Shown one piece after another: positions 1-7,818 of a stretch of DNA of 64,000 bases. The stretch is taken from positions 124,001 through 188,000 of the forward strand of contig NZ_KL647031.1 of assembly GCF_000725485.1 (NCBI RefSeq), in the 5' to 3' direction. A program made the position numbers and the translations under genes. The notes beneath the pieces were generated by a model. It was not told the DNA's origin, did not search any database, and saw only the letters and a program-made list of their open reading frames with translations. Numbering within the stretch: position 1 is the first letter of the stretch; each line of letters opens with the position of its first letter. The DNA is from Nonomuraea candida. Its GTDB lineage: Bacteria > Actinomycetota > Actinomycetes > Streptosporangiales > Streptosporangiaceae.

Positions 1-1
1 G

Positions 2-448
2 ACGCTGCGCCGCACGTCCGAGCCGCCCGAGGTGGTGGTGCTGACCACGTTCCACGCCGACGCGCAGGTGCTGCGGGCGCTGCGCGCGGGGGCGGCCGGG
101 TTCCTGCTGAAGGACATCCCGCCGATCGACCTGGTGCGGGCAATCAGGAAGGTGGCCGCGGGGGAGCCGATCCTGTCGCCGGCGGTGACGCGGCAGCTCA
201 TCACGCACGTGGCCGACGGCGCCACGGGGGAGCGCGGCGAGCGGGCCAGGAAGCTGCTCGGCCGGCTCAGCGAGCGGGAGCGGGAGGTGGCCACGGCCGT
301 CGGGCAGGGCAAGTCCAACGCCGAGATCGGCCGCGAGCTGTTCATGAGCGTGCCCACGGTCAAGGCGCACGTCTCCCGCATCCTCACCAAGCTGGGCCTG
401 AACAACCGGGTCCAGGTGGCGCTGCTGGTCTACGACGCGGGCTCGTAG
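2..448 (+). CDS. LuxR/NarL-type response regulator, C-terminal part (5' truncated)
   Basis: The window opens inside this gene; the frame is open from base 2. What remains is the second half of a receiver domain (TTFHAD, then AGAAGFLLKD, whose lysine is the conserved receiver Lys) and a complete LuxR-type helix-turn-helix (LSEREREVATAVGQGKSNAEI, then SVPTVKAHVSRILTKLGL). The phospho-acceptor Asp lies upstream of the window. Known role of the family: DNA-binding output of a two-component system; the partner kinase is presumably to the left. Its last 19 bases overlap the 3' end of the convergent phosphotransferase gene. The family is certain; the regulon is unknown. Confidence 0.9.
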   Translation, partial: TLRRTSEPPEVVVLTTFHADAQVLRALRAGAAGFLLKDIPPIDLVRAIRKVAAGEPILSPAVTRQLITHVADGATGERGERARKLLGRLSEREREVATAVGQGKSNAEIGRELFMSVPTVKAHVSRILTKLGLNNRVQVALLVYDAGS

Positions 449-1506
449 CCGGCCAGCAGCTCCTCGATGGTGGCCCGGTGCAGCACCAGGTCGTCGGGGT
501 CGTCCGGGCCGGGTTGCTCTCCGAAGTGGATGCGGCGCTGCCAGACCCTGGCCATGATGACGCCGTGCCGCAGGGCGGCGTACATCTCGTAGAAGTCCAG
601 GTCGCGCGGCTCGTGGCCGGTCAGCTCGCGATAGGTGCGGCAGACGTCCTCGCGGCGCATGAAACCGGGCAGGCCGGGCAGGCCCGCGCCGGTCGTGAGG
701 TCCTGGAAGAAGCGGTGCAGGAAGATCATCCAGGAGAGGTCCAGCTCGCGCGGGCCGACGGCGGCCATCTCCCAGTCGAGCACCGCGACCGGGGTGAAGT
801 CGCGGTACATCACGTTGCCGATCCTGGCGTCGCCCCAGGTGAGCACGTCGGGGCCGGGGTCGTCCGGCCAGTGCGACTCCAGCCAGGCGAAGGCCCGCTC
901 CAGCAGCGGGATGGGCCGCGCGCCGTGCGCCCACCGGTAGTAGGCGCGCTGGGCCTCGACGTGCGCGCGCAGCCCGGGCGCGCCGAACGGCGCCAGCTCC
1001 CGCGGCGTGAACGCGGTCTGGTGCAGCGCCGCGAGGATCCCGACGCTGGCGTCCTGCAGCCGCCGCCGGTCCGCGGGGGAGGCGTCGTGCAGCCAGCCCC
1101 CGAACGTGTACGGCGGCAGGTCCGGCGGCACCTCTCCCTCCGCGCGCTCCATGACGAAGAACGGCGTGCCGAGCGGTTCCGGGTCCGGCTCGAACCACAG
1201 GGCCCGGGGCGCTGGGATTCCAGCTTTTTCCCTGGCCAGGCGCATCATCTCGAACTGGGCCCGCAGGTCGTACGCCGGGAAGACCGGAACCGCCTCCGGC
1301 GCAGGTGCGAGCCTGGCCACGCAGCGCGTCGCGCCTCCGTCCCAGGTCGCGGTGAAGAACAGGGTCTCGCTGGACAGGCCGTTTCCCGACGGTCTGGACA
1401 TCTCAGACACCGCGCCGCTCTCGCCGACCCGGCCGCGAAGCCAGACGGTGGCGCGTTTCCGCAGTTCCTCCAGGTCACGGGTGGACGTACGCAGCTGTTC
1501 CGTCAC
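430..1506 (-). CDS. APH-fold phosphotransferase family protein (ACAD10/11-like)
   Basis: About 358 residues with the aminoglycoside-phosphotransferase/choline-kinase fold. The catalytic loop reads LTWGDARIGNVMY, so Trp replaces the His of the usual HGD motif, and the metal-binding segment is VLDWEMA. The C-terminal part, with RDLDFYEMYAALRHG, resembles the ACAD10/11-like branch rather than antibiotic-resistance enzymes. I chose the GTG at 1506 because GGGAGG lies 6 nt upstream; an upstream ATG at 1572 would add 22 residues without an SD. Substrate unknown; resistance should not be inferred. Divergent from the NYN protein and convergent with the LuxR regulator. Confidence 0.8.
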   Translation of the reverse strand: MTEQLRTSTRDLEELRKRATVWLRGRVGESGAVSEMSRPSGNGLSSETLFFTATWDGGATRCVARLAPAPEAVPVFPAYDLRAQFEMMRLAREKAGIPAPRALWFEPDPEPLGTPFFVMERAEGEVPPDLPPYTFGGWLHDASPADRRRLQDASVGILAALHQTAFTPRELAPFGAPGLRAHVEAQRAYYRWAHGARPIPLLERAFAWLESHWPDDPGPDVLTWGDARIGNVMYRDFTPVAVLDWEMAAVGPRELDLSWMIFLHRFFQDLTTGAGLPGLPGFMRREDVCRTYRELTGHEPRDLDFYEMYAALRHGVIMARVWQRRIHFGEQPGPDDPDDLVLHRATIEELLAGYEPAS

Positions 1507-1585
1507 AGTGGGCCTCCCGCGTGGACATGTGCCCTTCGACAGTCGTATACCGCCGAGCAAGCGCTTGTCCATAAGAGGGCGGCCG

Positions 1586-1615
1586 TTACGGTCAGGTACG
1601 CAACAGCCGTACCCT
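1586..1615 (+). promoter_or_regulatory. candidate promoter of the NYN-domain gene
   Basis: TTACGG (1586-1591) and TACCCT (1610-1615) are separated by 18 bp, 35 nt upstream of the ATG at 1651. A GGTACG/CGTACC inverted repeat lies across the spacer. Inferred from sequence only. Confidence 0.35.
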
Positions 1616-1650
1616 TGTCTGAAAGGGCATGTCGCGAAGGGACAAGTGGG

Positions 1651-2973
1651 ATGAGTTCAGCGGGTGAAGGCCTGGCTCGCCCGCTTCCCGAGCCGGTGCG
1701 GCTCAACGTGGTGGAGCTGGCCTCCCAGGTGCTGGCCACGATGCCCGCCACCGCCATACCGCTGCCCCTGCGCGGCATCGCCAAGTTCGACCCGCGCAAG
1801 CGGGCCAGGCTGGGCGGGGCGCCCATCGCGGCGCAGCTGGAGAACGACAAGAAGTTCCGCGAGCTGGTCGCCGAGTCGGTGGCGGCCGGCTGGCCCGAGC
1901 TGGTCGCCGCGCTGGCCGAGGGCAACGTGCCCCCGGCGGCCGACCCCGTGCTCGTGGCGGCGGCGGCCTACCTCACCCGCCCGCCGGGCTGGGCGGAGAT
2001 GATCGAGGCCGCCCGCGCCGACCTGGAGCAGTCCGCGGTGGCGGCCGAGGGCTCCGAGCGCGAAGAGGTGGTGGCGCGGCTGCGCGAGCAGCTCGCCGCG
2101 CAGAAGAGCGCCGCCAAGGAGGAGGCCGACCGGCTGCGCGAGCAGATCAAGGCCGCCCGCGCGGAGAACTCCGACCTGCGCCGCAAGCTCCACGACGCCC
2201 GCGAGCGGGCCAAGGCCGCCACGCGCCGGGCCGAGGAGATGGAGCAGGCCGCCGACGAGGCCAGGTCGGCCGCCTCGGCCGCGGGCAGCGCCGGCGAGCA
2301 CGAGCTGCGGCGGCTGCGCGAGCGGCTGGCCGACGTGGAGAAACAGCTCGAAGCCTCGCGCCGGGCCGCCCGCGAGGGCAGGAGCATCGAGGACGCCCGC
2401 ATCAGGGTGCTGCTCGACGCGCTCCAGGACGCCTCGGCCGGGCTGCGGCGCGAGCTGGCCCTGCCCACCACGATCAGCCGGCCCGCCGACTCGGTCGCCG
2501 CCGTCACCGGCGAGCGCCCCGGCGTGCGCGGCGTGCCCGCGCGCGCCCTGGCCGACGACGACCCGCAACTGCTCGACCAGCTTCTGGCGCTGCCGCAGGT
2601 GCACCTGATCATCGACGGCTACAACGTCACCAAGACCGGCTACGGCACCCTCACCCTCGCCGACCAGCGCACCCGGCTCATGACCTCGCTGGGCGGGCTC
2701 GTGGCGCAGACCCGGGTCGAGGTGACCGTGGTGTTCGACGGCGCGGAGCTGAACGCCCCCGTGCAGGTCGTGGCGCCGCGCGGGGTGCGGGTGCTGTTCA
2801 GCCAGCCCGGCGAGATCGCCGACGACCTCATCCGCCAGCTCGTCCGCGCCGAGCCGCCCGGCCGGGCCATCGCCGTGGTCTCGTCCGACCGCGAGGTGGC
2901 CGAGTCGGTGCGGCGGATGGGCGCGAGACCCGTTCCGTCTGGTTTGCTGCTGCGCAGACTGGGACGGGCATAA
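1651..2973 (+). CDS. NYN/PIN-domain putative RNase with central coiled coil
   Basis: A 440-residue protein. An N-terminal domain (1-110) is followed by a long Arg/Glu/Ala-rich coiled coil (about 115-255) and a C-terminal NYN domain (about 314-440) opening VHLIIDGYNVTK and containing VVFDGAE and the acidic GEIADDLI and SSDREV segments expected of a PIN-like metal site. Related YacP-type proteins are thought to be ribonucleases. The ATG at 1651 is the first start after the divergent promoter region; an open frame extends far upstream but runs antisense through the phosphotransferase gene. The next gene, 85 bp on, encodes a secreted NlpC/P60 protein; a functional link is only suggested by proximity. 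Confidence 0.8.
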   Translation: MSSAGEGLARPLPEPVRLNVVELASQVLATMPATAIPLPLRGIAKFDPRKRARLGGAPIAAQLENDKKFRELVAESVAAGWPELVAALAEGNVPPAADPVLVAAAAYLTRPPGWAEMIEAARADLEQSAVAAEGSEREEVVARLREQLAAQKSAAKEEADRLREQIKAARAENSDLRRKLHDARERAKAATRRAEEMEQAADEARSAASAAGSAGEHELRRLRERLADVEKQLEASRRAAREGRSIEDARIRVLLDALQDASAGLRRELALPTTISRPADSVAAVTGERPGVRGVPARALADDDPQLLDQLLALPQVHLIIDGYNVTKTGYGTLTLADQRTRLMTSLGGLVAQTRVEVTVVFDGAELNAPVQVVAPRGVRVLFSQPGEIADDLIRQLVRAEPPGRAIAVVSSDREVAESVRRMGARPVPSGLLLRRLGRA

Positions 2974-3029
2974 AATGACGAATTGTTGAGATTGCGCATA
3001 CCTCGCCCGCCACTTCTGTACCATTACGC

Positions 3030-3051
3030 CCCAGGTGTAATCCCTGGGAGG
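3030..3051 (+). promoter_or_regulatory. small hairpin overlapping the Shine-Dalgarno of the first NlpC/P60 gene
   Basis: CCCAGG (3030-3035) pairs with CCTGGG (3043-3048) across a 7-nt loop. The right arm runs into the SD GGGAGG (3046-3051), so folding would partly hide the ribosome-binding site. A weak hint of translational control. Confidence 0.3.
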
Positions 3052-3058
3052 CGACACA

Positions 3059-4033
3059 GTGAGGTTTGGCCGGGTGCCGGTGGCCGCGGGAATCGCGTTC
3101 GGACTGGTGCTGATTCCGACAGGACCGGCTCTCTCTGATCCCCGGCCCACTCTGGGGCAGGCCAAGGCCAAGCTCGAGAAGCTCAACGACAAGGCCGACA
3201 AGGTCGTCGACCAGTACAACACGGCCAACGAGCGCTACAAGAAGGCCAAGAGCACCTACACCAAGCTGAACGAGAGCTACCAGCGCAAGCTGGAGACCGT
3301 CGCCGAGCTGCGCGAGCAGGTCGTCGGGATGGCCGTCGACAGCTACAAGCTCGGCGAGGACGTCACCTCCTGGCCCGGCCTGTTCGGCTCCGACAACCCC
3401 AGCGCGCTGCTGTCGGGCTGGGCCGTGGCCGGTCAGCTCTCGCGTGAGCGGGCCGAGAAGCTGGCCGCCTTCAACGAGGCCAACAAGGGGCTCAAGGCCG
3501 AGCGTGACAAGGCTCAGGAGGCGCTGCAGGACGCCGACGAGGAGCGCGACGCGGTCGAGAAGGAGCGCTCCGAGATCCGCAAGCTGATCGCCCAGCAGAA
3601 GAAGCTGCTGAAGAAGCTGGGGGCCTACAACCCCGGCAACCCCAACAGCACGGGCATCAAGTACACGGGCCCGGCGTCGGGGAACGCGGCGGCGGTGCTG
3701 CGGTTCGCGTTCGCCCAGGTGGGCAAGCCGTACATCTACGGCGGGACGGGGCCGCGCGGCTACGACTGCTCCGGGCTCACCCAGGCGGCCTGGCGGGCGG
3801 CCGGGGTGTCGCTGCCGCGTACGACGTGGCAGCAGTGGGCCTGGGGGGCCGGGCGCAAGGTGTCGCTCGACTCGCTGCAGCCCGGTGACCTCATCTTCAG
3901 CGAGGGGCTGGGGCACGTCAGCATCTATGCGGGCAACGGGCAGATCGTGCACGCGCCGCAGACCGGCGACGTCGTCAAGGTCGTCAAGCTCTCCCAGTAC
4001 GGCCGCCGGCTGGTCGGCGCCGTCCGCCCGTAG
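3059..4033 (+). CDS. secreted NlpC/P60 peptidoglycan endopeptidase with N-terminal coiled coil
   Basis: 324 residues. Signal peptide (about 1-27), a Lys/Glu-rich coiled-coil stalk (about 30-195) and a C-terminal NlpC/P60 domain (about 209-324). Catalytic Cys237 lies in YDCSGLTQ, His286 in GLGHVSIYAG and the third polar residue is His298. The layout matches RipA/PcsB-like hydrolases that cut peptide stems in peptidoglycan during growth and division, with the coiled coil used for control or docking. The GTG start has GGGAGG 7 nt upstream. A second hydrolase without the stalk follows at 4.8 kb. The substrate bond (probably D-Glu-mDAP) is inferred from the family. Confidence 0.93.
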   Translation: MRFGRVPVAAGIAFGLVLIPTGPALSDPRPTLGQAKAKLEKLNDKADKVVDQYNTANERYKKAKSTYTKLNESYQRKLETVAELREQVVGMAVDSYKLGEDVTSWPGLFGSDNPSALLSGWAVAGQLSRERAEKLAAFNEANKGLKAERDKAQEALQDADEERDAVEKERSEIRKLIAQQKKLLKKLGAYNPGNPNSTGIKYTGPASGNAAAVLRFAFAQVGKPYIYGGTGPRGYDCSGLTQAAWRAAGVSLPRTTWQQWAWGAGRKVSLDSLQPGDLIFSEGLGHVSIYAGNGQIVHAPQTGDVVKVVKLSQYGRRLVGAVRP

Positions 4034-4148
4034 GCGCCGTCCTGGCGGTAAGGCCCCCTTCGCGGGCCCCGGGCCGGATCGCGGCCTCTGCCGCGCTTGA
4101 TTTCGCCGCTCTGAGTCATCCGAGGGGCGTGCGGACGCGTCCGTACGC

Positions 4149-4177
4149 CCTTTCTACGATGCGGCATCGTAGAAAGG
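4149..4177 (+). terminator. perfect 13-bp hairpin, probable terminator of the first NlpC/P60 gene
   Basis: Arms 4149-4161 and 4165-4177 are perfectly complementary around a CGG loop (core TTTCTACGATG). It is 115 nt past the stop codon. No T-tract follows, which is common for actinobacterial terminators; its symmetry also allows an operator. Confidence 0.5.
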
Positions 4178-4476
4178 CGCCGTCGGCGGGGTGGGATTCG
4201 CCACCGGATCAGGGGCTGCGCATACGGGCGGAACCGTAGGCATCACGAAATTTCCCGCTAAAGGGGATGTTGTGGCTCCGAGGGACGGGAGCGCTCCCAG
4301 TGGCGATGCTCACATTTACCGCGACGCCTGTGACTGGAGTGACAGTTGGGACCTGACAACCGGCGGCTCCGGCAAGTGTGAGTAGGGTCACATTTCGGTA
4401 ACGGAACCCGGCGGTTCAGCAGGGGTTTCGATCCTGACTCCCACCCTTGTCTGATCTTTACAACCTGACTCAGCCT

Positions 4477-4506
4477 TTGCCGATCCTTGACCTTTCGGCG
4501 TAGCTT
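4477..4506 (+). promoter_or_regulatory. candidate promoter of the c-di-AMP riboswitch transcript
   Basis: TTGCCG (4477-4482), 18-bp spacer, TAGCTT (4501-4506). The predicted start at about 4512 matches the beginning of the riboswitch-like leader. Confidence 0.45.
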
Positions 4507-4510
4507 CTGG

Positions 4511-4781
4511 CGTCGTCGCGGTGAACAAGCCATGTCGCCGCGAACCCGCATCGGTTCCCTGCCGATGGGAGACAGATAAAAATCCGCCGGTCGCCCCCGA
4601 CGATCCCCACTCTTTCGATCGGGGCAGCGGCCTGCCGAGTCCGTGCAGCCAGGAGGCACGGAGCCGGGGACCCAGCGATCCCATTCCCCAGGGATCAGGG
4701 GTGAATCGGCGCGCCATCGCGCCGTAGGGCGACTTCCACGCCCGAATCCGTCAGCTAACCCGGTAGGCGTTCGTGGAAGAC
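4511..4781 (+). promoter_or_regulatory. ydaO/yuaA-type c-di-AMP riboswitch
   Basis: The leader contains, in order, the conserved blocks of the ydaO class: GCCGGGGACCCA (4663-4674), GGGGTGAATC (4698-4707), GTAGGGCGA, and CCGTCAGCTAACCCGGTAGGC. A closing helix CTTCCACG (4733-4740)/CGTGGAAG (4772-4779) ends 4 nt before the SD AAGGAG. In actinobacteria this class commonly sits ahead of secreted cell-wall hydrolases and turns them off when c-di-AMP is high. The position next to the SD makes translational control possible, although a terminator-based mechanism cannot be excluded by eye. An Rfam RF00379 search would settle the class and boundaries. Confidence 0.9.
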
Positions 4782-4794
4782 ACAAGGAGAAATC

Positions 4795-5379
4795 CTGTCT
4801 AGTCCCCTGCAGAACCCCCGCCTGTCCCGCCTTGCCCTGAGTGGCGTTGCACTCACGATGACCGTGACGGCCGGAGGTCTGATCCTCCATGCCCCCACGG
4901 CTCAGGCGGCGACGACGAGCGACTCGGCCGAGACGACGGCGAAGGCGGAGACCACCGCCCGGACCTCGAAGAAGGCCACGGCCACCCAGCGAAGGGCAGC
5001 CAAGGTCGCCCGGCAGAAGGCGAAGGCCCGCAAGGCCGTCGCCGTGGCCAAGAACCAGATCGGTGACCCGTACCGGTACGGAGGCACAGGGCCTGGTTCG
5101 TTTGACTGCTCCGGTCTCGTCCAGTTCGCCTGGAAGAAGGCCGGCGTCAAGCTCCCGCGCGTGGCGAGCAGCCAGTTCGCCCGCACCCGGAACAAGATCT
5201 CCTGGCGGAACCTCCAGCCAGGTGACCTGATGTTCTTCAACGGGCTGGGCCATGTCGGCATGTACGTCGGCAAAGGCAAGATGATCCACTCACCTCGGAC
5301 AGGTGAACGGGTACGCATCGACAAGCTGGGCGGTTGGCGCAAGTCGTCCTTCGTGGGCGCGGTCCGTCCCGGCGCGTGA
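4795..5379 (+). CDS. secreted NlpC/P60 endopeptidase under c-di-AMP riboswitch control, probable CTG start
   Basis: No ATG, GTG or TTG exists in frame between the riboswitch and the ATG at 4858, and starting there would cut off the signal peptide. The CTG at 4795 lies 5 nt after AAGGAG (4784-4789) and gives a complete signal peptide: Arg-containing n-region, LALSGVALT hydrophobic core, cleavage near AQA. The 194-residue product then has a Lys/Ala-rich linker (about 45-85) and a catalytic NlpC/P60 domain with Cys105 (FDCSGLVQ), His153 (GLGHVGMY) and His165. Role: cleaves peptidoglycan stem peptides outside the cell. Hydrolase identity is very secure; the start is strong inference. Confidence 0.88.
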   Translation: MSSPLQNPRLSRLALSGVALTMTVTAGGLILHAPTAQAATTSDSAETTAKAETTARTSKKATATQRRAAKVARQKAKARKAVAVAKNQIGDPYRYGGTGPGSFDCSGLVQFAWKKAGVKLPRVASSQFARTRNKISWRNLQPGDLMFFNGLGHVGMYVGKGKMIHSPRTGERVRIDKLGGWRKSSFVGAVRPGA

Positions 5380-5380
5380 A

Positions 5381-5428
5381 GAGGCCCGTCCGGATTTCTG
5401 GAGACTTTCCTGAATTCGGACGGGGCTC
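5381..5428 (+). terminator. terminator after the riboswitch-controlled NlpC/P60 gene
   Basis: CCCGTCCG (5385-5392) pairs with CGGACGGG (5417-5424); the stem extends to GAG/CTC outside one mismatch, with a 24-nt loop. It starts 2 nt after the stop codon. Confidence 0.6.
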
Positions 5429-5513
5429 TCGCATGTCCCGGACCGGTGGTGGTCCGGGCCGAGGGTGAGCACGACGGATCTTCGGGCTGGGTCTGGTCCC
5501 GGCATGGGCCGAC

Positions 5514-5519
5514 TACGAT
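5514..5519 (+). promoter_or_regulatory. -10 element TACGAT, possible leaderless start
   Basis: TACGAT ends 8 nt before the GTG at 5528, so transcription would begin at or next to the start codon. No good -35 is visible. Confidence 0.35.
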
Positions 5520-5527
5520 CGGGCATC

Positions 5528-6370
5528 GTGTCCCAGGGGGTGAGCCGACGAGTCGTGGTGGCAGCCCTGCTGTTCCTCGTCCCGGCCGCCGACACTCTCC
5601 TCCCCGGTTCCCCCGTCCTTCCCCCGGGAGCGCGCGATCTGTGGCCCGGGGACGCGGTCGTCAGCCGTGGCAGGCGCTCCACCGTCGTGGGGCACGATCA
5701 CGGCGGGGCCGGGGGCGAGACTGGGGCCGGAGGCGTGAAGCTGGACGACGTGGCGCGACGGGCCGACGTCGCGGGGCTGCGGGTCTCGGCCGTGCTCGGC
5801 CGCCCGGTACGACCGCTGATCGTCGTACCGGACTCCGCCGCCGAGGCGGCCCGGCTGGCGGGCGTGGCACGGCTCGACGGGCTGGCGGCCGTGGCCGACG
5901 GCGGGCGGGTGATCCTCGTGCCCGAGCTCTTCGCCTCCCTCAACCCCACCGGCAAGAACGTGGTCCTGGCCCATGAGCTCACCCACGTCGTCGCCGGCAC
6001 CGACCGCCTGCCCGTCTGGCTCTACGAGGGGTTCGCCGACTACGTCGGTTACCGCGACGCCGGTCTGCCCGTGGCGACGGCCGCCGCCGAGCTGGCGGCC
6101 GAGGTGCGGGCCGGGCGGCTGCCGAGCGCTTTGCCCGGACCTGATGCTTTCGCGGCCGACGGGCGTGACCCGGACCGGCTCGCCCGGGCGTACCAGGCCG
6201 CCTGGCTGGCGTGTCGCTTCCTCGCGGACCGGTTCGGTGAGAGGACCCTGGTGAGGCTCTACCGTGAAGCCCAGGCGGCCGGCGTCGATCGGGCGCTCGC
6301 CTCACTGGGGCTCTCCGTCGCCACGCTGACGGCGCGGTGGCGTGCGTACGTGCGGGATCAGCTCGCATGA
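5528..6370 (+). CDS. secreted zinc metallopeptidase-like protein (peptidase MA-like, HELTH)
   Basis: About 280 residues with an N-terminal hydrophobic export segment (VVVAALLFLVPAA). The zinc motif is HELTH at 149-153, followed by WLYEGFADYVGY, whose Glu167 fits the third ligand of gluzincins. The rest is Ala/Arg-rich helical sequence, as in small peptidase-MA-like proteins. The start is uncertain: GTG 5528 follows a -10-like TACGAT, GTG 5540 and ATG 5504 are alternatives. The stop overlaps an ATG of the M48 gene (ATGA), so the two proteases are probably co-translated. Substrate unknown. Confidence 0.75.
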   Translation: MSQGVSRRVVVAALLFLVPAADTLLPGSPVLPPGARDLWPGDAVVSRGRRSTVVGHDHGGAGGETGAGGVKLDDVARRADVAGLRVSAVLGRPVRPLIVVPDSAAEAARLAGVARLDGLAAVADGGRVILVPELFASLNPTGKNVVLAHELTHVVAGTDRLPVWLYEGFADYVGYRDAGLPVATAAAELAAEVRAGRLPSALPGPDAFAADGRDPDRLARAYQAAWLACRFLADRFGERTLVRLYREAQAAGVDRALASLGLSVATLTARWRAYVRDQLA

Positions 6371-6381
6371 AGGGGAGGCAG

Positions 6382-7818
6382 ATGAGCGATCGCAGGGACA
6401 CCGAGGCCCGCGACGACACCGACGACCGCGAGAAAACCGACGACCGCGAGGAAACCGACGACCGCGGGGAAGCCGACGACCGCGAGGAAGCCGACGACCG
6501 CGAGGAAGCCGACGACGCGCTCAGGGATGACGCGCCCCGGGATGACGCGCCCCGGGACGGCGGGAGCGTGGCGGGCGGGGACGGGAAGGGGCGGCGGCAG
6601 GCGGGTGTGGCGCTGGTGCTGCTCGGTCTCGGGATCGTGGCCGTGGCCGGTTTCAGCACCCCCTGGCGGGCGCTGACCGGCGGGCCGCCCGACCCGGCCC
6701 GCGACTTCGGCGCCGCCCAGATCGCCAGGGCACAGGCGTTCGACGCCGCCACCAGCCTGCCGGTCTACCTCTCGCTCGCGCTCACGGTCGCCTTCGCCGG
6801 CCTCCTGCTCGCCACGCCGCTCGGCGCCAGGCTGCTGGGCCGGCTGGGCGGGCCGTGGTGGCTGCGGGTGATCCTGGGCGTCGTGGCGCTCACCGCGATC
6901 GTCGAGGCCGTCAGGTGGCCCCTGGGGATGTGGTCGGAGTCGATCCTGCGGGAGTACGGCCTGTCCACCCAGGACTGGGCGGGCTGGGCCGGCGACCGGC
7001 TGAAGAACCTGGGCGTGGAGACGTTCCTGCTCGGCCTGACCCTGCTGGCCCTGGTGGCGCTGGCCCGCAGGGTCAGGCGCTGGTGGATCCCGGCGGCGGC
7101 GGGAGCGTTCGCGCTGACGGTCGTGACGTCGTTCGGGTATCCGGTGGTGTTCGAGCCGCTGTTCAACGACTTCGCCTCCATGCGGCAGGGCCCGCTGCGG
7201 ACGAACCTGCTGGCCCTCGCCGAGCGCGACGGCGTGCCGGTCGAGGACGTGCTGGTCGCCGACGCCTCGCGCCGGACGACGGCGCTCAACGCGTACGTGT
7301 CCGGCTTCGGCGCCACCCGCCGCATCGTCGTCTACGACACGCTGCTGCGGGCCCCCGAGCGGGAGGTCGAGCTGGTCGTGGCGCACGAGCTGGGCCACGC
7401 CGAGCACGACGACGTGCTGTACGGCACGCTCCTCGGCGCTCTCGGCGCGGGCTTCGGCGCGATCGCGCTCTACCTCGTGTTCCCCCTGCTGAGGCGGCGC
7501 ACCGGCGTCACCTCGATCACCGACCCGAGGGCGGTCGGCGTGCTCATGGGGCTGACGACCTGCGGCGCGCTGCTCCTGGGCCCCGCCCAGAACCTGGTCA
7601 GCCGGCACATCGAGGCCAGGGCCGACGTGCACGCGCTCGACCTCACCAGGGATCCGGCCACGTTCGTCGCGATGCAGAAACGCCTGGCCGTAACTAATAT
7701 TTCTGACTTGTCGCCGGATGCGGTGGAATATGTGCTCTATGCCTCCCATCCCTCAAGCCCCGAGCGCATCGCCCTGGCCCGCTCGTGGGCCGCGCTGAAC
7801 GGCGTCCCGGAGCCGTGA
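6382..7818 (+). CDS. M48 family (Ste24/CAAX-prenyl-protease-like) membrane metalloprotease
   Basis: About 478 residues. After a very acidic, repetitive N-terminus (about 1-60) come several transmembrane segments, then VAHELGHAEHDDV with zinc ligands His335 and His339, two further membrane helices, and HIEARADVHAL supplying the third ligand (Glu). This order is that of Ste24/HtpX-like intramembrane-associated proteases, which in bacteria serve membrane-protein quality control. ATG 6382 follows GGGGAGG (spacing only 3); ATG 6367, overlapping the previous stop, is possible. GTGA overlap with pimB downstream indicates an operon. Confidence 0.87.
   Translation: MSDRRDTEARDDTDDREKTDDREETDDRGEADDREEADDREEADDALRDDAPRDDAPRDGGSVAGGDGKGRRQAGVALVLLGLGIVAVAGFSTPWRALTGGPPDPARDFGAAQIARAQAFDAATSLPVYLSLALTVAFAGLLLATPLGARLLGRLGGPWWLRVILGVVALTAIVEAVRWPLGMWSESILREYGLSTQDWAGWAGDRLKNLGVETFLLGLTLLALVALARRVRRWWIPAAAGAFALTVVTSFGYPVVFEPLFNDFASMRQGPLRTNLLALAERDGVPVEDVLVADASRRTTALNAYVSGFGATRRIVVYDTLLRAPEREVELVVAHELGHAEHDDVLYGTLLGALGAGFGAIALYLVFPLLRRRTGVTSITDPRAVGVLMGLTTCGALLLGPAQNLVSRHIEARADVHALDLTRDPATFVAMQKRLAVTNISDLSPDAVEYVLYASHPSSPERIALARSWAALNGVPEP
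6418..6507 (+). repeat. five in-frame 18-bp tandem repeats in the M48 gene
   Basis: Units of the form (A/G)CCGACGACCGCGAGGAA repeat at 6418, 6436, 6454, 6472 and 6490 with a partial sixth. They encode (T/A)DDREE hexapeptides, a cytosolic acidic tail. In-frame repeats can change copy number without breaking the protein. Confidence 0.85.

Larger units (their letters stand above)
4034..4510. other. gene-free spacer between the two NlpC/P60 genes
   Basis: No convincing coding sequence; short open frames here lack RBS and coding character. It contains the hairpin at 4149-4177 and the likely promoter of the riboswitch leader at 4477-4506. The remainder shows nothing I recognise. Confidence 0.6.

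Noticed and set aside
430..1506. Aminoglycoside resistance from the APH-fold gene
   Set aside because: Motifs match the ACAD10/11-like branch; no resistance context.
478..1650. Upstream extension of the NYN reading frame as one 831-residue protein
   Set aside because: This part is antisense to the APH-fold gene and has no protein-like features; the real start is ATG 1651.
1657..3228. 523-codon minus-strand frame opposite the NYN gene
   Set aside because: Low-complexity Gly/Arg/His shadow typical of high-GC antisense frames.
4191..4385. 64-codon ORF between the NlpC/P60 genes
   Set aside because: No RBS, poor codon pattern, lies just upstream of the riboswitch promoter.
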